Assembly (NCBI GenBank): GCA_000436075.1
Contig: FR884603.1
Span: 2,648-9,876 of the forward strand
DNA from: Eggerthella sp. CAG:209
GTDB lineage: Bacteria; Actinomycetota; Coriobacteriia; Coriobacteriales; Eggerthellaceae
DNA: 7,229 nucleotides
Direction of reading: 5' to 3'
Shown here: positions 6,145 through 7,229 of the stretch, piece by piece
How positions within the stretch are numbered: the stretch's first letter is position 1
Layout of the letters: every line of letters starts with the position of its first letter
The notes under the pieces: generated by a model
Databases searched by the model: none
Told to the model about the DNA's origin: nothing
The model's input: only the letters and a program-made list of their open reading frames with translations
Made by a program: the position numbers and the translations under genes

Positions 6145-6189
6145 TGGTTGCGGGGGCTGGATTTGAACCAACGACCTCCGGGTTATAAG
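6145..6189 (-). other. 3' half of an initiator-like tRNA-Met gene, probable att site
   Basis: Read on the minus strand, this has the 3' side of a tRNA: ATAACCCGGAGG (anticodon loop end and stem), a T-arm GTTGG-TTCAAAT-CCAGC, the acceptor strand CCCCGCA, discriminator A and encoded CCA. The sequence CCCCGCAACCA and the CCC after ATAA match bacterial initiator tRNA-Met, including A at position 72. Identity to a tRNA stops in the anticodon loop at about 6186-6189. The bases beyond (6190 upward) cannot form the anticodon stem or D-arm, so this is not a functional gene. Such 3' halves are what integrases duplicate when an element enters a tRNA gene. Because the native-looking terminator lies at lower coordinates, the inserted element should extend to the right. 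Confidence 0.75.
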
Positions 6190-6293
6190 GACTATTTGGA
6201 CGCTATTCAAGCGTTGCCGATTCCCTCAAAGCACCTGTTATGTGCATTTTTGCAGCCAGCATTTGTCAAGTAGTTCAGCTCCCGTTCGGCTCC

Positions 6294-6316
6294 GCTTGTA
6301 CATTATGCGTACAAGC
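6294..6316. repeat. Perfect inverted repeat, 8-bp arms
   Basis: GCTTGTAC (6294-6301) and GTACAAGC (6309-6316) are perfect inverted 8-mers around a 7-base centre ATTATGC. No T-run follows on either strand, so a terminator role for the minus-strand gene is doubtful. A protein-binding site is equally possible. Confidence 0.5.
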
Positions 6317-6360
6317 ACGTTGTTGCCACCTTGCTTCGCATTTATGTGGCGGTACGAGGA

Positions 6361-6405
6361 TGCGGACAAAGGTGCGACATTACTGCGACAAAGGTGCGAC
6401 AAAGG
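6361..6405 (+). repeat. 11-bp tandem repeat, four units
   Basis: The unit is TGCGACAAAGG. Copies run TGCGGACAAAGG (6361-6372, one extra base), TGCGACATTAC (6373-6383, three changes), TGCGACAAAGG (6384-6394) and TGCGACAAAGG (6395-6405). The heptamer TGCGACA recurs at 6373, 6384 and 6395, exactly 11 bp apart, which is about one helical turn. It starts 20 nt past the stop codon of the minus-strand gene. Iteron-like or arm-type binding sites are possible readings. Confidence 0.7.
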
Positions 6406-6425
6406 CGTTGATTCGTGAGTAGGGC

Positions 6426-7229
6426 TTACTTCATCGTGTAGAACTGCTTAGGGTCGTTGGGCGAAGATCCATGCCATTCGAGCAGTTCATCGTCCTTCGT
6501 CAGTTTACTAAGAACGCGGCTGGCGGTTCGCCGGTCTCTTTCGATGTGGGCGGCAAGCTCCCTCGCGGTCACTTTTCCATTCGCAAATGCAAGCCTTACC
6601 GCTGCAAGTTCATACTCGCTGAGAGAGGAAATAACCTCTGGCGACGCCCGGTCTTCAAGGGCCTCGCTCCTCCTGATTGTTCTTGCCACGATATTGTTCT
6701 CAAGGGTCAGCTGCACTTTTACCTTGCCTGGCTCAGAATAGACTGGATCGTTGAGAAGCGAATTCTGCATCTCGGTATAAATGCGCTGCACTCCCTCATT
6801 TAATTCCCGAACCCAACCGAACTCGGACAATGTGCGGGCGATTCGAGGATTGCGTGAGTAACGGGTAGTTCTCATGTTGTCGATTGTCACAATGTTGGGC
6901 AAGGCACCCGGACTGACTATCTCCAATCGGTCATCAAACATCGACACCCGAACATAGTCACCCCTAAATGCGTAGTCACGATGGGTCACTGCGTTGACGA
7001 GCCCTTCGAACCAGGCAAACTCTGGATACTCAGGGACTGTCTGGAACTTACCATCGGGGCCTAAAAACTGGAACTCCCTGAGCATGCTCGAAATGAGTGT
7101 GTACGCATCCTGAATAACTTTGGGTAGTGGGCCGTGGAAGCTGCGCTCCTTAGTTATGTTGAGGTGCTCGCCTGTTTTCATCTTCACGCCGTCATAGCGA
7201 AGGACGCGAACTCGTGCTTGTGGCAGCAT
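6426..7229 (-). CDS. AlbA/AAA-4 type ATP-binding transcriptional regulator, C-terminal part
   Basis: The gene is open to the window edge. The Met at 7227-7229 is probably internal, since PQARVRVLRYDG is normally found in the middle of these proteins after an N-terminal AlbA_2 (Schlafen-like) DNA-binding domain, which would lie outside. The visible 267 residues contain a GHKL-like (HATPase_c_4) domain. Its N-box is FEGLVNAVTHRDY (74-86, with E75, N79 and H83-R84-D85), followed by FDDRLEIVSPGALP (98-111), then RNPRIARTLSEFGWVRELNEGVQRIY (126-151, shown in parts: RNPRIA and NEGVQRIY). A winged helix-turn-helix follows at about 203-265 (ELAAHIERDRRTASRVLSKL). These proteins are often annotated as RecG-related helicases, but no helicase domain is visible. 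The gene sits on the inferred element side of the tRNA scar. The family is sure, and the regulated target is unknown. Confidence 0.83.
   Translation of the reverse strand: MLPQARVRVLRYDGVKMKTGEHLNITKERSFHGPLPKVIQDAYTLISSMLREFQFLGPDGKFQTVPEYPEFAWFEGLVNAVTHRDYAFRGDYVRVSMFDDRLEIVSPGALPNIVTIDNMRTTRYSRNPRIARTLSEFGWVRELNEGVQRIYTEMQNSLLNDPVYSEPGKVKVQLTLENNIVARTIRRSEALEDRASPEVISSLSEYELAAVRLAFANGKVTARELAAHIERDRRTASRVLSKLTKDDELLEWHGSSPNDPKQFYTMK

Larger units (their letters stand above)
6190..6425. other. Gene-free region between att-like site and regulator gene
   Basis: No coding region is supported here. A plus-strand frame from the ATG at 6240 (60 codons) has no ribosome binding site, and its end is produced by the tandem repeat. 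The stretch contains a perfect inverted repeat (6294-6316) and the 11-bp tandem repeat (6361-6405). Confidence 0.45.
6187..7229. mobile_element. Probable end of an integrated element, continues off the right edge
   Basis: This boundary is inferred from the tRNA 3' fragment at 6145-6189. The region to its right lacks the tRNA 5' half and instead carries non-tRNA DNA, an 11-bp tandem repeat and an AlbA/AAA-4 type regulator, a kind of gene common on accessory DNA. No integrase, relaxase or phage gene is visible within the window, so the element type is unknown and an old remnant is possible. Confidence 0.4.

Noticed and set aside
6145..6240. Complete tRNA gene, possibly with an intron
   Set aside because: The bases beyond the anticodon loop cannot pair to form an anticodon stem, D-arm or acceptor 5' strand within a reasonable distance.
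6361..6405. CRISPR array
   Set aside because: The units are 11 bp and directly adjoining, with no unique spacers and no cas genes.
6240..6422. 60-codon plus-strand frame near the tandem repeat
   Set aside because: It has no ribosome binding site. The protein-like end is created by the 11-bp repeat, and the first part spans the inverted repeat.
7227..7229. True start codon of the AlbA/AAA-4 gene at the window edge
   Set aside because: The following residues match the interior of this family, so the N-terminal DNA-binding domain must lie beyond the edge.

Overview
The window looks like a stretch of anaerobe chromosome, probably a Gram-positive and possibly a Coriobacteriia/Eggerthellaceae-type organism. 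That placement is an inference from moderate GC content, strong G-rich Shine-Dalgarno sequences, and multi-cluster ferredoxin, flavoprotein and nickel-chaperone content. No marker gene fixes the taxonomy.

Left part (1-1098): an unassigned edge region is followed by a TetR-family regulator gene on the minus strand (223-870), with a probable terminator just beyond its stop. The regulator is divergent from the main operon. The shared intergenic region (871-1098) carries a perfect 8+2+8 palindrome at 967-984, directly upstream of a good -10 hexamer at 991-996. This is a natural candidate operator for the neighbouring regulator.

Centre (1099-5907): five plus-strand genes are closely spaced. They are hypA (nickel chaperone), a tail-anchored multi-cluster 4Fe-4S protein, a membrane-anchored SRPBCC-domain protein, an amine-oxidase/desaturase-like FAD oxidoreductase, and hypB (nickel-inserting GTPase). 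Gaps are 60, 18, 15 and 63 nt. The last gap holds a strong GC hairpin without a U-tract. The two nickel-delivery genes therefore bracket three uncharacterised redox or membrane genes. No hypC/D/E/F and no hydrogenase structural gene is present in the window. The inferred picture is a TetR-controlled membrane redox module with its own nickel-handling pair. The substrate and the nickel client are unknown, and this is the most interesting content here.

Right part (5908-7229): a gene-free stretch of about 500 nt contains a perfect hairpin after hypB. It also holds an excellent minus-strand intrinsic terminator and, just beside it, the 3' half of a tRNA on the minus strand. That fragment is closest to initiator tRNA-Met and breaks off in the anticodon loop. 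A 3'-half tRNA that keeps a terminator but lacks its 5' half is the usual scar of an element integrated into a tRNA gene. By orientation the element should lie to the right, from about 6187 past the window end. The right part also contains an 11-bp tandem repeat and the C-terminal part of an AlbA/AAA-4 type ATP-binding regulator on the minus strand, cut by the window edge.
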